Positions 37,157 to 46,166 of a stretch of DNA of 64,000 nucleotides are shown here, piece by piece (position 1 is the first letter of the stretch; each line of letters starts with the position of its first letter). The notes beneath the pieces were generated by a model that was not told the DNA's origin, did no database searches, and worked only from the letters and a program-made list of their open reading frames with translations. Source of the DNA: Leisingera thetidis. GTDB lineage: Bacteria > Pseudomonadota > Alphaproteobacteria > Rhodobacterales > Rhodobacteraceae. Made by a program: the position numbers and the translations under genes. Location of the stretch: contig NZ_CP109787.1 of NCBI RefSeq assembly GCF_025857195.1, positions 2,793,501 through 2,857,500 of the forward strand. The letters run 5' to 3'.

Positions 37157-37353
37157 TGGTTGATATCCCTCATGTTTCAATTCTTTCATTTGCAGGTTTG
37201 ACCGTTTTGCCCCCTGCTGCGTCTCTTGGCGCACAAAGCGCTTTGGGATCAGCTAACCGGCAAAAGTCTCTCAAGACCACAGCTTTGGTGCCTCTATTCG
37301 TTTGCGCTGCACTCCAGGCCGCCAGCAAACGCGGATTTGCCGCCCGCTGGTGT

Positions 37354-38010
37354 TCACGTTTGAAGGCCGAGCTTGAACAGGAGGAGAAAACCTTCGGCCG
37401 CTGCGAAGTCGCCCTCTGCGCGGACGGCACCCGTGGATGCAAGATCCGCCAGAGGGGTGCTGCCGTAGACGGCGGCCGCCAGCGTGTTGCCAGTGCCTGA
37501 TAGAACAAAGGGCGCCTCCGGGGAGGTGACCACAGTGGTTTGCAGCCGACCGCCGGACAACCGCATCTCAAAGGCCTCGCTGCCGAAATCGAAGCCGGCC
37601 AGCGCCTCGCGGCCTCCGGTCCTGTCCCGCATCAGGTTCACCCCCATCGAAATCATCAGCGCCGAGGGGCTGATGAAGCGGCTGGGGTCGTGTCCCGGCA
37701 CCGTCAGCGCCCAGCGGCACAACGCCTCAAGCACCGGCAGCAGACTGCGGCCCGCATCCGTCAGCGCGTAGATCCCCAGCCGTTCCGCATGGTCCACCAC
37801 GCCCACCGCCGCCAGCTGCTCCAGCCGCCCGGCAAGCACGCTGGCGGTGATGCCCGGCAGCCCATTGCGGATCATCTGGAACCGCTTTGGCGCAAACATC
37901 AGCTCGCGCACGACAAGCAGCGCCCAGCGGTCGCCGATCAGGTTCAACGCATGCGCTGCCAGGCAGCCTTCATCATAACGGATACGCGGGGATTTGCCTT
38001 GCTTGGTCAT
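37354..38010 (-). CDS. HxlR-family transcriptional regulator with C-terminal extension
   Basis: A 218-residue protein. Residues about 10-100 form the HxlR winged helix (CLAAHALNLIGDRWALLVVRELMFAPKRF). An extra ~100-residue C-terminal domain is present, where most HxlR proteins end near 120. It diverges, 96 bp apart, from the tandem DUF1428 gene and may regulate it. Single-cysteine N-terminus fits a redox or electrophile sensor, but this is inference. Confidence 0.85.
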   Translation of the reverse strand: MTKQGKSPRIRYDEGCLAAHALNLIGDRWALLVVRELMFAPKRFQMIRNGLPGITASVLAGRLEQLAAVGVVDHAERLGIYALTDAGRSLLPVLEALCRWALTVPGHDPSRFISPSALMISMGVNLMRDRTGGREALAGFDFGSEAFEMRLSGGRLQTTVVTSPEAPFVLSGTGNTLAAAVYGSTPLADLASTGAVRAEGDFAAAEGFLLLFKLGLQT

Positions 38011-38106
38011 TTTAAAGTACTATCAGTTGTTTTTTACTACTGCAACTGGCACGTTGGATCTGCAGGCGGGATTCGCCTGCATGTGTTTGAGTGAAAGGAT
38101 GTCAAA

Positions 38107-38829
38107 GTGACTTATTACACCGGCTTCACCGCGGCTGTTCCGGCTGCAAACAAGCAGAAATACCTTGATCACGTGAAGGCCGCCTGGCCGCTGTTCAAAT
38201 CCTACGGCGCTGCCCGCATGGTAGAGACCTGGGGCGCAGATGTGCCGAAAGGAAAGGTCACTGATTTCTTCGGCGCCGTGAATGCCAAGGCGGATGAAGC
38301 CATTGTGTTCTCCTGGATCGCCTGGCCGGATAAGGCAACGGCGGATGCGGCGTGGGCAAAGATGGAAAGCGATCCTGCGATGAAGGCCCTGGCGGAGATG
38401 CCCTTTGACGGCAGCCGCATGATTTACGGCGGCTTCTCGCCTGTCTTCGAGCGGGGCAATCACACCGGCGCGGGGTATTATCAGGGTTTCCTGCTGGCAG
38501 TGCCGGAAAAGAACAAGGCGGCCTATGCCAAGATGGCGGAGGAAGGCTGGAAGATGTTCGAAAAGGGCGGCGCGCTTGGCCTGATCGAGAACTGGGGCGA
38601 GGATGTGCCGCACGGCAAGAAGACTGATTTTTACCGCGCCACCAAAGCTGCAGAGGGCGAGGTGCCGGTGTTCAGCTGGTCTGCCTGGCCTGACCGTGCC
38701 ACCTGTGACGCCGCCGCCAAGGCGATGGAGGCGGAGATGAGCGATTTCGACGCATCTCAGCTGCCGTTCGACGGCATGCGGATGATGTGGGCTGGGTTCG
38801 AGCCGATTTTCGATTCCGGAGAAAACTGA
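38107..38829 (+). CDS. Tandem DUF1428 (YbaA-like) protein
   Basis: A 240-residue protein made of two copies of a ~118-residue domain. YYTGFTAAVPAANKQKY and GYYQGFLLAVPEKNKAAY start each half. Each half has an ETWG/ENWGEDVP motif, then FSWSAWPD, then LPFDGMRM. Family members are usually single-domain, so this is an internal duplication. Start is GTG 38107 with AAAGG upstream. Function of the family is unknown. Confidence 0.85.
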   Translation: MTYYTGFTAAVPAANKQKYLDHVKAAWPLFKSYGAARMVETWGADVPKGKVTDFFGAVNAKADEAIVFSWIAWPDKATADAAWAKMESDPAMKALAEMPFDGSRMIYGGFSPVFERGNHTGAGYYQGFLLAVPEKNKAAYAKMAEEGWKMFEKGGALGLIENWGEDVPHGKKTDFYRATKAAEGEVPVFSWSAWPDRATCDAAAKAMEAEMSDFDASQLPFDGMRMMWAGFEPIFDSGEN

Positions 38830-38833
38830 AATC

Positions 38834-39156
38834 ATGACGCTCACGCTCATCACCTGAGACTGGCTGCCCGGGTTTCCCCGCGGGTTCGTGAGCGGCAGCG
38901 CAAGCGGCAGGCGACGGCATAGCGCAGCCGCATTTACCAGATTGAGAGCTTGCCGCTCATCCCAGGCGCGGCACACCGGAAGATGCCGCCGATTGAGCAG
39001 GTGCCGCAGTGGCTGTTCGCCGCACGGAACACGGTCGGGGCTGGCGTCATCCACAGGGAGACAAGGGTGCTTGCAGAACGGATGCCGGAGTTTCCGGTCC
39101 TGCACCGGCAACTGGTGCCGCCCGTGCCGCCGCTGGTGAAGTCTGGCCGGCCCTGA
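38834..39156 (+). pseudogene. Glutathione S-transferase remnant
   Basis: The frame begins MTLTLIT then hits TGA, then continues DWLPGFPRGFVR as in GST N-termini (MTLTLIT-W-DWVPGFPRGFVR-like). After disrupted bases it continues QIESLPL-then-HRKMPPIEQVPQW, the GST substrate-binding loop pattern. The thiol-transferase C-domain is absent. It was probably the third gene of the upstream unit. Confidence 0.55.
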
Positions 39157-39182
39157 ACCAGTTTGTGTGAGGAGGAATGCAA

Positions 39183-39662
39183 ATGAACGTTGCGAAGAAT
39201 ACGGTGTGCCTCTGGTATGATGGCGCCGCCGAGGCTGCGGCCCGTTTTTATGCCGAAACCTTCCCCGGCAGCGGGATAAAGGCAGTGCGTAATGCGCCCA
39301 GCGATTTTCCATCCGGCAAGGCCGGCGATGTTCTGATGGTTGAGTTCACCGTTCTTGGCATCCCCTGCCTGGGCCTGAACGGCGGGCCGACGCTCAAACA
39401 CAGCGAAGCCTTCTCCTTCCAGGTCTCCACCGAGTATCAGGAAGAGACCGACCGCTACAGGAACGCCATCCTCGGCAGTGGCGGCGAGGAAAGTGCCTGC
39501 GGGTGGTGCAGGGATAAATGGGGGGTCTCCTGGCAGATCACGCCGCAGGTCCTGATGGAAGCGATGGCTGCGGGCGGAGGCGAAGCGGAGCGTGTGTTTA
39601 AGGCGATGATCGGGATGAAGAAGATCGACGTTGCTGCAATCGAAGAGGCACGGCGGGGCTGA
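39183..39662 (+). CDS. PhnB-like VOC-family protein
   Basis: A 159-residue protein of the PhnB/3-demethylubiquinone-type VOC group. LWYDGAAEAAARFYAETFPGSGI at the start and GWCRDKWGVSWQITP near the end are characteristic. ATG 39183 is preferred because AGGAGG lies 7 nt upstream; ATG 39177 abuts the site. Enzymatic function unknown. Confidence 0.85.
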   Translation: MNVAKNTVCLWYDGAAEAAARFYAETFPGSGIKAVRNAPSDFPSGKAGDVLMVEFTVLGIPCLGLNGGPTLKHSEAFSFQVSTEYQEETDRYRNAILGSGGEESACGWCRDKWGVSWQITPQVLMEAMAAGGGEAERVFKAMIGMKKIDVAAIEEARRG

Positions 39663-40033
39663 CCTGCCGAAGGCCCCCGCGAAGGCCGTGCGTTTCCGGA
39701 GATATCAAGGTTGAGGAACATGACTTTGGGCGCGGCCGCTTCGATGCTGCCTTTGGCGTAATGATCCCTGAGCTGGCACGGGGCCAGCCGGCGATTGGCG
39801 CTGAACAGCAGGGGCATGGCCACCCGCCGCTGCATGGCGCGCCGGTCACGCTGGAAACCATGCGCCGCGACGCCCTTAGGGTGCTGGGCGCATTGCCGGT
39901 CGCGAAGGCCCATGCGGCTGGCTTCTCGGCAAGCTGCATGCCGGGCTGGAGCCGGCTATGAATATGGTGCAGCAGTGTGAGAGCCTGCCCCATGTAAGGC
40001 AGATCGTGCGTCATTGCATTGATGTGCCGATCC
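39663..40033. other. Gene-free stretch, nothing recognised
   Basis: The 371 bases contain only GC-rich shadow frames on both strands. No known domain was recognised; a decayed gene is possible. Confidence 0.35.
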
Positions 40034-40386
40034 TCAGGTTGAGTGAGAAAGCACGTTGAGGAGCTTTCCCATGGGGTCGAAAAGATAAAACCGGCGAACA
40101 CCCCAGGGTTCGTTCTTCAGTTTATATTCGATAGCGTGCCCAAGGTTCTTGGCACGCTGATAGACAGCATCAACGTCTTCGACCTCGATCGAGAGATCGG
40201 GAACCGGAGTTCCCGCCCCCCCTCCGAAGCGATGCTTATCTGAGTTTGGGCGGTTTCGCCCGACGCCAGCGTCACGATCCAGCCATGATCCATGACAACG
40301 CTCAATCCGAACAGGTCAGAATAGAATTCTCTGACCTGCCCGACAGAACTCGCGGCAATGTTCGGAACGATACGTTTGACAGTCAT
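40034..40386 (-). pseudogene. VOC/glyoxalase-like gene with a single-base frameshift
   Basis: ATG 40386 starts MTVKRIVPNIAASSVGQVREFYSDLFGLSV, a clear VOC N-terminus. At the C-run 40216-40222 (7 C) the frame is lost. If one base is restored the protein continues VPDLSIEVEDVDAVY and ends FDPMGKLLNVLSHST before a stop at 40034. The full length would be ~117 residues, normal for a VOC protein. Either a recent pseudogene, a sequencing error or a phase-variable tract. Confidence 0.75.
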
Positions 40387-40801
40387 GTTCGCACTCCCTG
40401 TTTGGCAACGGCATATCACCAAGCTGCCATCATGGCGGTACCGCTGCGCCTTGCCAGAGCTCGCGAACGGCGCAGCGAAAGGTGGCGCGCGCCGGAGCGG
40501 CCTTCCGCGCTGATTGCGGCGGGAATGCCGCATCTGAGGTGATCCACCCTTAGAGTCAGGAAACCGGGGGGCTGAGGCCGGCGGACAAGCAACACCAGCC
40601 AGAGGAAATAGTTCAGAAGCTGCGGCTGCGGGACCTCCCGATCAGAAGACCCGGCGAGCTTCCAAACCCCGGGGGCCGCGGCTTATCTTCAGCGCCCGAT
40701 CGGGACGGCTGATCGATGGAGGGGCATCGGGACAGTGCCACCCAATCCGCCTGAAGCAGCGGAAATGCTGCCCGATGCCAGCCTGCGAGGCTTGAGGCAT
40801 G
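40387..40801. other. Mostly non-coding region with transposase scrap
   Basis: No intact gene in 415 bases. A ~50-bp transposase remnant lies at 40583-40633 (listed separately). The rest shows nothing recognisable. Confidence 0.4.
40583..40633 (+). mobile_element. IS3-family OrfA remnant
   Basis: One frame reads DKQHQPEEIVQKLRLRD, close to the highly conserved N-terminal K-PEEIVxKLR of IS3-family OrfA proteins. Nothing else of the element or its inverted repeats is visible. Confidence 0.45.
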
Positions 40802-41509
40802 TCAGCCCGCGATCAGGTAAAGGCCGCTGACGATGGCAAACAGCAGCACCGCGATCCGCAGACCTGGTCCACCGATCCTGCTGTGCGTCATCCGTGACAG
40901 CGCGCTGCCCAGCATGACAGCCGGGAACAGGTATACGGCCGCCTGCAGCTGCACGGCTTCCATGCGTCCGGCGAGCGCAAGAATAATCAGGGAAATCACC
41001 TCGCCCGCAAGAAAGCAGATCGCCACCGTCGAGCGCAGTACGGGAGCTGCGGCGTGCTGGTAGAGCAGCGCCAGCGGCGGGCCGCCGATCCCGGTGGAAG
41101 TCTCTGTGACTCCGGTAAAGAGACCAACGCCCAAGGCGGCGGGGCGGGTTGGGTCGAAGCGCGGCGCAAGCAGCGCGACCCCGGCGGCGATGATGGTGAA
41201 CCAGCCGACCGCCAGGTCAAGCTGCCGGCCGCTGAGCATAACCAGCAGCCACAGCCCCGCGAACGTGCCCGCAAAACGGCCCAGCGTGATCCACCCTGCC
41301 CCGTTCCAGTCGACCTCTTCGCGCTCACGCCAGGCTACGTGGCTGTTGAGCGGCAGCATCAGGATCAGCAGCGTGACTGGCAACAGCGACGGCTCCACCA
41401 GCCCCAGCACCGGGGCCACGATCAGCGCAAAGCCGATACCCAGCGCGCCTTGGATGAAGGCCGCGGCAAAAACCACGGCCGACAGGATCAGCATAACGTC
41501 GAAAGTCAC
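40802..41509 (-). CDS. TauE/SafE-family permease
   Basis: A 235-residue membrane protein with seven to eight spans. It has the family N-terminal motif QGALGIGFALIVAPVL and the repeat TGVTETSTGIGGPPLALL. These proteins export or import small sulfonates and related anions. It overlaps the amidohydrolase by 4 nt. Substrate here may relate to the amidohydrolase product. Confidence 0.9.
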   Translation of the reverse strand: MTFDVMLILSAVVFAAAFIQGALGIGFALIVAPVLGLVEPSLLPVTLLILMLPLNSHVAWREREEVDWNGAGWITLGRFAGTFAGLWLLVMLSGRQLDLAVGWFTIIAAGVALLAPRFDPTRPAALGVGLFTGVTETSTGIGGPPLALLYQHAAAPVLRSTVAICFLAGEVISLIILALAGRMEAVQLQAAVYLFPAVMLGSALSRMTHSRIGGPGLRIAVLLFAIVSGLYLIAG

Positions 41510-42921
41510 TTGTTCCCCGCCTGTTTCTGCAGCATCTGAGCCCGGTGTTCCGTAGAGACCGGATGGATGCGCTGGATGCCTGCCCCGGCGATTGCAGCAT
41601 CAGACAGTTCGCGCACCTCAGCCATCAGCGTCTTGGCATCCCAGTCCAGCGGCCAGCCCTGCCAGAGGCGCAGCACGCCTTGCGTGAAGACCGCATCGAT
41701 CTGGTCCCGGCTGCCATAGCGTACCAGCTCCCAGATCAGGTCATGCGAGGGGGTGAACTCGGGCCGGTCCAGATCGACCAGCAGGAAGTCCGCCGCCAGC
41801 CCGGTTGCTATGTCGCCTGTGACCGCGCCAAGCCCTGCCGCATCGGCAGCACGGACAGTAGCGGCCTCCAGCCACAGCCAGCCGCCGCCGCAGGAGCTGT
41901 CGCCGGTGGCAAGGCCGAAGCCCGCCCGCTGCAGGCTTTCGCCTGCATCCATCAGGCGGAAGCCGTCGGCGCGGGTGCCGTCGGTCCCCAGGCCAAACCG
42001 GATGCCCAGCGCCTCCATCTGCAATGCGGGCGCAATTGCGTTGCCTTTCCAGACACTGGCGACGGGGTTGTAGGCCACCGCGGTGCCGCTGTCGCGCAGG
42101 AGGTTCAGCTCCTGCGGCGTCACAAGCGTGGAATGAGCAATCAGCACATGCGGCCCCAAGGCCCCAAGGGCTGCAAGATGCTCCAGCGGGCGGCGGCCGC
42201 GTGCCACCAGGGAACGCTCCACCGCCGCCAGATGCTCGTTCACATGGGACTGGAACACCACGCCCGCTTCCGCAGACAGGCTTGAAACACTGGCGAGCAT
42301 GGCGTCGGTCGCCACTTCCGGAATGGAAACCGCCAGGGAGGGGTGGACCAGCGGATCACCTTCCCAGGCGGCCAGGTGCTGCTCCGCCCGCGCCAGGATC
42401 GTGGCCCGATCCGCCACTTTGGCGGTGCCGCCCAGGTCGTTGCAGATGTACCCCACCACGCTGCGCAGGCCGGTTTCCCGCGCCGCGGACGCCAGCGCGC
42501 CGATGCAGCCGTCGGATCGGGTGCCCGCATCCACCGCAGCCGTGAAACCGCCGCGCAAGCACTCCAGCGCCGCCAGCTTGGCCGACAGGTAGACCAGATG
42601 CTCATTCAGGCTGGCTTCCAGCGGCACCCAGATGCGGCGGAAGATTTCCGAAGGCTCGCCGAACACCAGCGACTTGCCCAGCGACTGGGTCAGATGGGTG
42701 TGGCTGTCGATGAATCCCGGCATCATCAGATGGTCCGGCAGGCGCACCGGGTCCAGCTCGGGATGCCGGGCGCAAAGCGCCCCGGCAGTATCGATGTCAT
42801 GGAACCGGCCCGCGCGGACCAGAACGCCCAGGCCGCTCCGGCACTCCCCCTGATGGAGGAGCTTTCCGGGCAGGAGGAGAAGGTCGCCGCTGGTGGCAAG
42901 GCGATTCTTGAGGGCGGTCAT
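41506..42921 (-). CDS. Amidohydrolase (deaminase/chlorohydrolase-like)
   Basis: A 471-residue metal-dependent hydrolase of the cytosine/guanine deaminase-TrzN class. Ligands are visible: DSHTHL, QSHVNEH, LIAHSTLV and GLGTDGTRAD. It probably deaminates or hydrolyses a heterocyclic ring compound brought in by the adjacent NCS2 permease. It has 4-nt overlaps on both sides, giving a tight three-gene operon. Confidence 0.88.
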   Translation of the reverse strand: MTALKNRLATSGDLLLLPGKLLHQGECRSGLGVLVRAGRFHDIDTAGALCARHPELDPVRLPDHLMMPGFIDSHTHLTQSLGKSLVFGEPSEIFRRIWVPLEASLNEHLVYLSAKLAALECLRGGFTAAVDAGTRSDGCIGALASAARETGLRSVVGYICNDLGGTAKVADRATILARAEQHLAAWEGDPLVHPSLAVSIPEVATDAMLASVSSLSAEAGVVFQSHVNEHLAAVERSLVARGRRPLEHLAALGALGPHVLIAHSTLVTPQELNLLRDSGTAVAYNPVASVWKGNAIAPALQMEALGIRFGLGTDGTRADGFRLMDAGESLQRAGFGLATGDSSCGGGWLWLEAATVRAADAAGLGAVTGDIATGLAADFLLVDLDRPEFTPSHDLIWELVRYGSRDQIDAVFTQGVLRLWQGWPLDWDAKTLMAEVRELSDAAIAGAGIQRIHPVSTEHRAQMLQKQAGNK

Positions 42922-44282
42922 TTGCTTGCCTCCGCTTCGACGGTGATGGCTTCGGGTTCACCGGGGCGGCTTGCGCGCCCCACGTGTATGAAAAGCGCAT
43001 TCACCACCGCGGCCGTGATCGTGCCCATGGCCAGGCCGTTGCCGAGGATCATCTGCGACCACTTCGGGAACTGGCTGTAGAGATCCGGGATCAGGGTCGG
43101 CAGCAGCCCCATGGTGAGCGCGGCAGCCAGCGTATACATGTTGCCGTGGTCGCGCAGATCGACGCGGCGCAGCATGTCGATGCCAATCACGCCGATGATG
43201 GCAAAGACGATGACGGCGGTGCCGCCCACGACAGGGCCGGGCAAGGCGGACGCCAGGCGGCTGACCGGGGCCAGGATGGCGATCAGGATCAGGATCACGC
43301 CGGCAGCTGCGGTCACATAGCGCGATTTCACGTTGGTGGCGCGCACGATACCGATGTTCTCGCCCGAGGTGATGATCAGCGAGGTGCCGAACAGCCCGCC
43401 AATGAGCGAGGTGATGGCATCGCCGCGGATGGTCGAGGGCACGATATCCTGCGCATTGCCGCTGCGGCCCGCGATTTCAGCGGTCGCCAGGGTCTGGCCG
43501 GTGGCTTCGGCCATCGAGATGATCGAGAAGATGATCAGCGGCAGCGAGGCAAAGATATCGAATTTGGGCATCCCGTAGGGCAGCAGCTGCGGCACCGCGA
43601 TCACCGGACCGGTGAACAGGCCGGTGATTTCCGCCTCGCCAATGGTAAGCGCGATCAGCGTGCCGCCGACCAGGCCCAGCATCACCGCCAGCCGCTGCAG
43701 CGTGCCGGACAGGAAACGGGCGCAGAGAATGGTCAGCAGGATGGTCGCCCCTGCCAGCGCAATCTTGATCGGATCGGCATAGCCCTCGGTGCCCGGCTTG
43801 CCGGTGATGGTGCCGCCGAAGATCTTGACCAGCTTGACCGACACCAGCAGCAGCATGGTGCCCACAACAATCGGCGGGAAGAACACGATCAGCCGCCTGA
43901 ACACCGGCAGCGCCGCGAAGTAGAACAGCGCCGTCATGATCACCGCCCCCACAGCGGTTTGCACATCGGTCTGCACGGCAATCGCCATGAAAATGAAGAT
44001 CGGCGCCCCGCCCGGCACCATGATGAACGGCAGCCGGGCGCCAAAGCCGCGCGGGCCGAAGCTTTGCAGCAGGGTGCCGAAACCGCAGACCAGAAAGGTG
44101 GCGCTGATCAGCGCAACGGTCAGGCTTTCATCGAAATTGAGCGCGCGGGACACCAGGAACACCGCCGTGATCGGCGAGGCCGCCATCACCAGAACGTGTT
44201 GCAGCCCGTAAATGGCAAGGCTGCGCGGCGGCAGCATCTCGTCCGCGGGGTCGCGGGTATGCGTTTGCGAGTGTGTTGACAT
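42918..44282 (-). CDS. NCS2-family nucleobase permease
   Basis: A 454-residue xanthine/uracil-type permease. The N-terminus YGLQHVLVMAASPI is typical, as is the conserved SMAEATGQTLATAEI segment. About 12-14 spans are expected. GGGAGG lies upstream of ATG 44282, which excludes the longer frame to 44399 (it runs into the operators). It probably brings in a purine, pyrimidine or analogue for the amidohydrolase. Confidence 0.92.
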   Translation of the reverse strand: MSTHSQTHTRDPADEMLPPRSLAIYGLQHVLVMAASPITAVFLVSRALNFDESLTVALISATFLVCGFGTLLQSFGPRGFGARLPFIMVPGGAPIFIFMAIAVQTDVQTAVGAVIMTALFYFAALPVFRRLIVFFPPIVVGTMLLLVSVKLVKIFGGTITGKPGTEGYADPIKIALAGATILLTILCARFLSGTLQRLAVMLGLVGGTLIALTIGEAEITGLFTGPVIAVPQLLPYGMPKFDIFASLPLIIFSIISMAEATGQTLATAEIAGRSGNAQDIVPSTIRGDAITSLIGGLFGTSLIITSGENIGIVRATNVKSRYVTAAAGVILILIAILAPVSRLASALPGPVVGGTAVIVFAIIGVIGIDMLRRVDLRDHGNMYTLAAALTMGLLPTLIPDLYSQFPKWSQMILGNGLAMGTITAAVVNALFIHVGRASRPGEPEAITVEAEASK

Positions 44283-44345
44283 CTTTTCCTCCCTTTGGAG
44301 CCCGCCATCCCACGGGCAGAACCGGAACAAACCGTGCAAAATTAC

Positions 44346-44363
44346 ATGCAAACCGATTTGCAT
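44346..44363. promoter_or_regulatory. LacI-type operator 1
   Basis: ATGCAAACCGATTTGCAT has perfect 7-bp arms around CCGA. It lies 64 bp upstream of the permease start. The core GCAAACCGATTTGC recurs 48 bp away. Confidence 0.75.
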
Positions 44364-44395
44364 GATGATTTGGCTTAGCACGGAAATTGATTCGC

Positions 44396-44409
44396 GCAAA
44401 CCGATTTGC
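44396..44409. promoter_or_regulatory. LacI-type operator 2
   Basis: GCAAACCGATTTGC is an exact copy of the core of operator 1, centred 48 bp away and 47 bp upstream of the divergent LacI gene start. The pair probably permits joint control of both directions. Confidence 0.75.
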
Positions 44410-44455
44410 TAAACAGCATGCACTGGCCATGGCCGGGCAGCGGGATGAGGCAGCG

Positions 44456-45466
44456 ATGAAGAAACCGACAATCAGCGATCTAGCGCAGGCGGCGGGGGTT
44501 TCGAAAACCACGGTCTCCCACGCCTTCAGCGGGCGGCGGCACGTGGACCCGGAAACCCGCCAGCGCATCGAGAAAATCGCGCAGGAGATCGGCTACAGGC
44601 CGAACCGGGCCGCGCAGCATCTGCGCACCGGGCGGACCGGGATGATTGCACTGGCATCGTCGATGCCCTTCTCGGTGGCGGCCGGCCCCTCCCGGCTTGG
44701 TTTCCTGATGGAGATCGCGGCCACTGCAGCGGTGGCATCATTAACGCGGAACATGGCGCTGTGCCTGATCCCGCCGTTTCAGTCCGGGGCGCAACTGGAC
44801 GCCATCACACCGGACGGGGTAATCCTGGTCGAACCGTTCCAGGATGATCCGCTGGTGCAGCATTTCACGAGTCTGGGAGTGCCGGTTGTTTCGGTTGGCC
44901 GCGTTCCCGGACGCGGCGACATCCCCCATGTAGATCTGAATTCCCACGGCACCGCCCGGCTGGTGCTGGAGCATCTGCGCGCCTCCGGTGCCTCCCGCAT
45001 CGGGCTGGTCACCGGCGCGCAGCGGCGCAATTCCTATCTCGAGACAGAGGCCGCCTACCGGTCATTTTGTGATGAGACCGGCACCGAGCCTGCATTCCTG
45101 CAGTTGGATGAGACCGGCGGCGAAGTCCTCGCCGCAGAAGCGGTGGCTGGTTTGCTGTCCAGCATTCCGGACCTTGACGCGATGTTTGTACCGGTTGATG
45201 CCTTCGCCTCGGGCGCGGTCACGGCAGTAACGGCCAAGGGATTGAAAATTCCGCAGGATATCAAGATCGCAACGCGCTACGACGGGCTGCGTGCCAAGCT
45301 CTCCCAGCCGCCGCTGACAGCCGTGGAACTGCACCTGGAGGCCATCGCAGACCAAGCTGTCGGGCTATTGATGGCTGCGATCGGCGGCGGGATAGCCGAG
45401 GCTGTCAGCGCCCCGCTTCCGGACCTGGTGCTGCGCGAGTCCACTGCGTGCGGGCCACAGCCTTAG
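44456..45466 (+). CDS. LacI-family regulator of the NCS2/amidohydrolase operon
   Basis: A 336-residue LacI-type regulator. The HTH LAQAAGVSKTTVSHAFSGRRHVDP and hinge IGYRPNRAAQHLRTG are typical. ATG 44456 has GAGG 6 nt upstream. The divergent arrangement and two operators make it the likely controller of the permease-amidohydrolase-TauE operon. Confidence 0.9.
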   Translation: MKKPTISDLAQAAGVSKTTVSHAFSGRRHVDPETRQRIEKIAQEIGYRPNRAAQHLRTGRTGMIALASSMPFSVAAGPSRLGFLMEIAATAAVASLTRNMALCLIPPFQSGAQLDAITPDGVILVEPFQDDPLVQHFTSLGVPVVSVGRVPGRGDIPHVDLNSHGTARLVLEHLRASGASRIGLVTGAQRRNSYLETEAAYRSFCDETGTEPAFLQLDETGGEVLAAEAVAGLLSSIPDLDAMFVPVDAFASGAVTAVTAKGLKIPQDIKIATRYDGLRAKLSQPPLTAVELHLEAIADQAVGLLMAAIGGGIAEAVSAPLPDLVLRESTACGPQP

Positions 45467-45823
45467 CGGGTAGAACCAGGAGATGCGCTGACCACCGCTA
45501 ATACGATCGACATATAAGGGTTTGACGAACGGCTTGCCCGTCCATGGGTTCCTCGTCTCGATCAAGTTGCCGGGCATGACCATTGTGAAGGTACAGCCTT
45601 TGCAACGCGGCTTCATCAGATGCCGCATGTCGGACTTTCCCTCTAGGGCGAGGTGGCTGAATTGTTCATGTGGTCCATCATGCTCTTCAGGGGTCAATGG
45701 ACCACGGCCATTTTTCACCTGAAAATTTAACACTTAGATGTGATGGCGGAGGGAACGGGCCTGAAATCCAATTTTCTCTGACTTTTCTGTTCGAGATCAG
45801 AGGCAGGAAACCCATACTCCAGA
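45467..45823. other. Decayed region after lacI
   Basis: No intact gene is supported. On the minus strand around 45626-45500 a protein-like stretch includes CKGCTFTMVMPGN and NPWTGKPFVKPLYVD. It runs into the 3' end of the LacI gene, so it looks truncated. I do not recognise it. Confidence 0.3.
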
Positions 45824-46006
45824 GCCTCGGCTTTACCGGCACCGGTGTGGGACGAACTTTTCCCCGCCAAGCAGGCGCGGATCGTGGCGCTGCTGGTGGA
45901 GCGCGTGGACGTCAGCTTGGACGGCTTGAGCGTTTGGCTCCGGGTCGACGGCGTCAGCGGCATCGCTCGCGAGATGCTGGCTGGCAAAATGGACGCAGCA
46001 GCATGA
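45824..46006 (+). pseudogene. C-terminal remnant of a large serine recombinase
   Basis: The frame reads PAPVWDELFPAKQARIVALL, then VERVDVSLDGLSVWLRVDGV, then AREMLAGK and a stop at 46004. This matches the conserved end of large serine (resolvase-type) recombinases, where VWDELFPAEQARIV-LLVERV is characteristic. The catalytic domain and the rest are missing. It marks a lost integrative element. Confidence 0.7.
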
Positions 46007-46166
46007 CACGCGGAACGCAGATAGGGGGCGTGTGTGAATAATGTCCGCTCCAGCTAATATAAACGCTTCCAATGTTAGCCGGAGATTACAAAAGGATGCC
46101 CCCCCATCCGGGAGGCAGGCCCGCTGCCTATACAACAGGGGCTGAAGGAGGCCTCGTCAATCGCGC

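Noticed and set aside
45365..45733. 122-codon minus-strand frame
   Set aside because: Part looks protein-like, but it runs 100 nt into the LacI coding end; not called as a gene.
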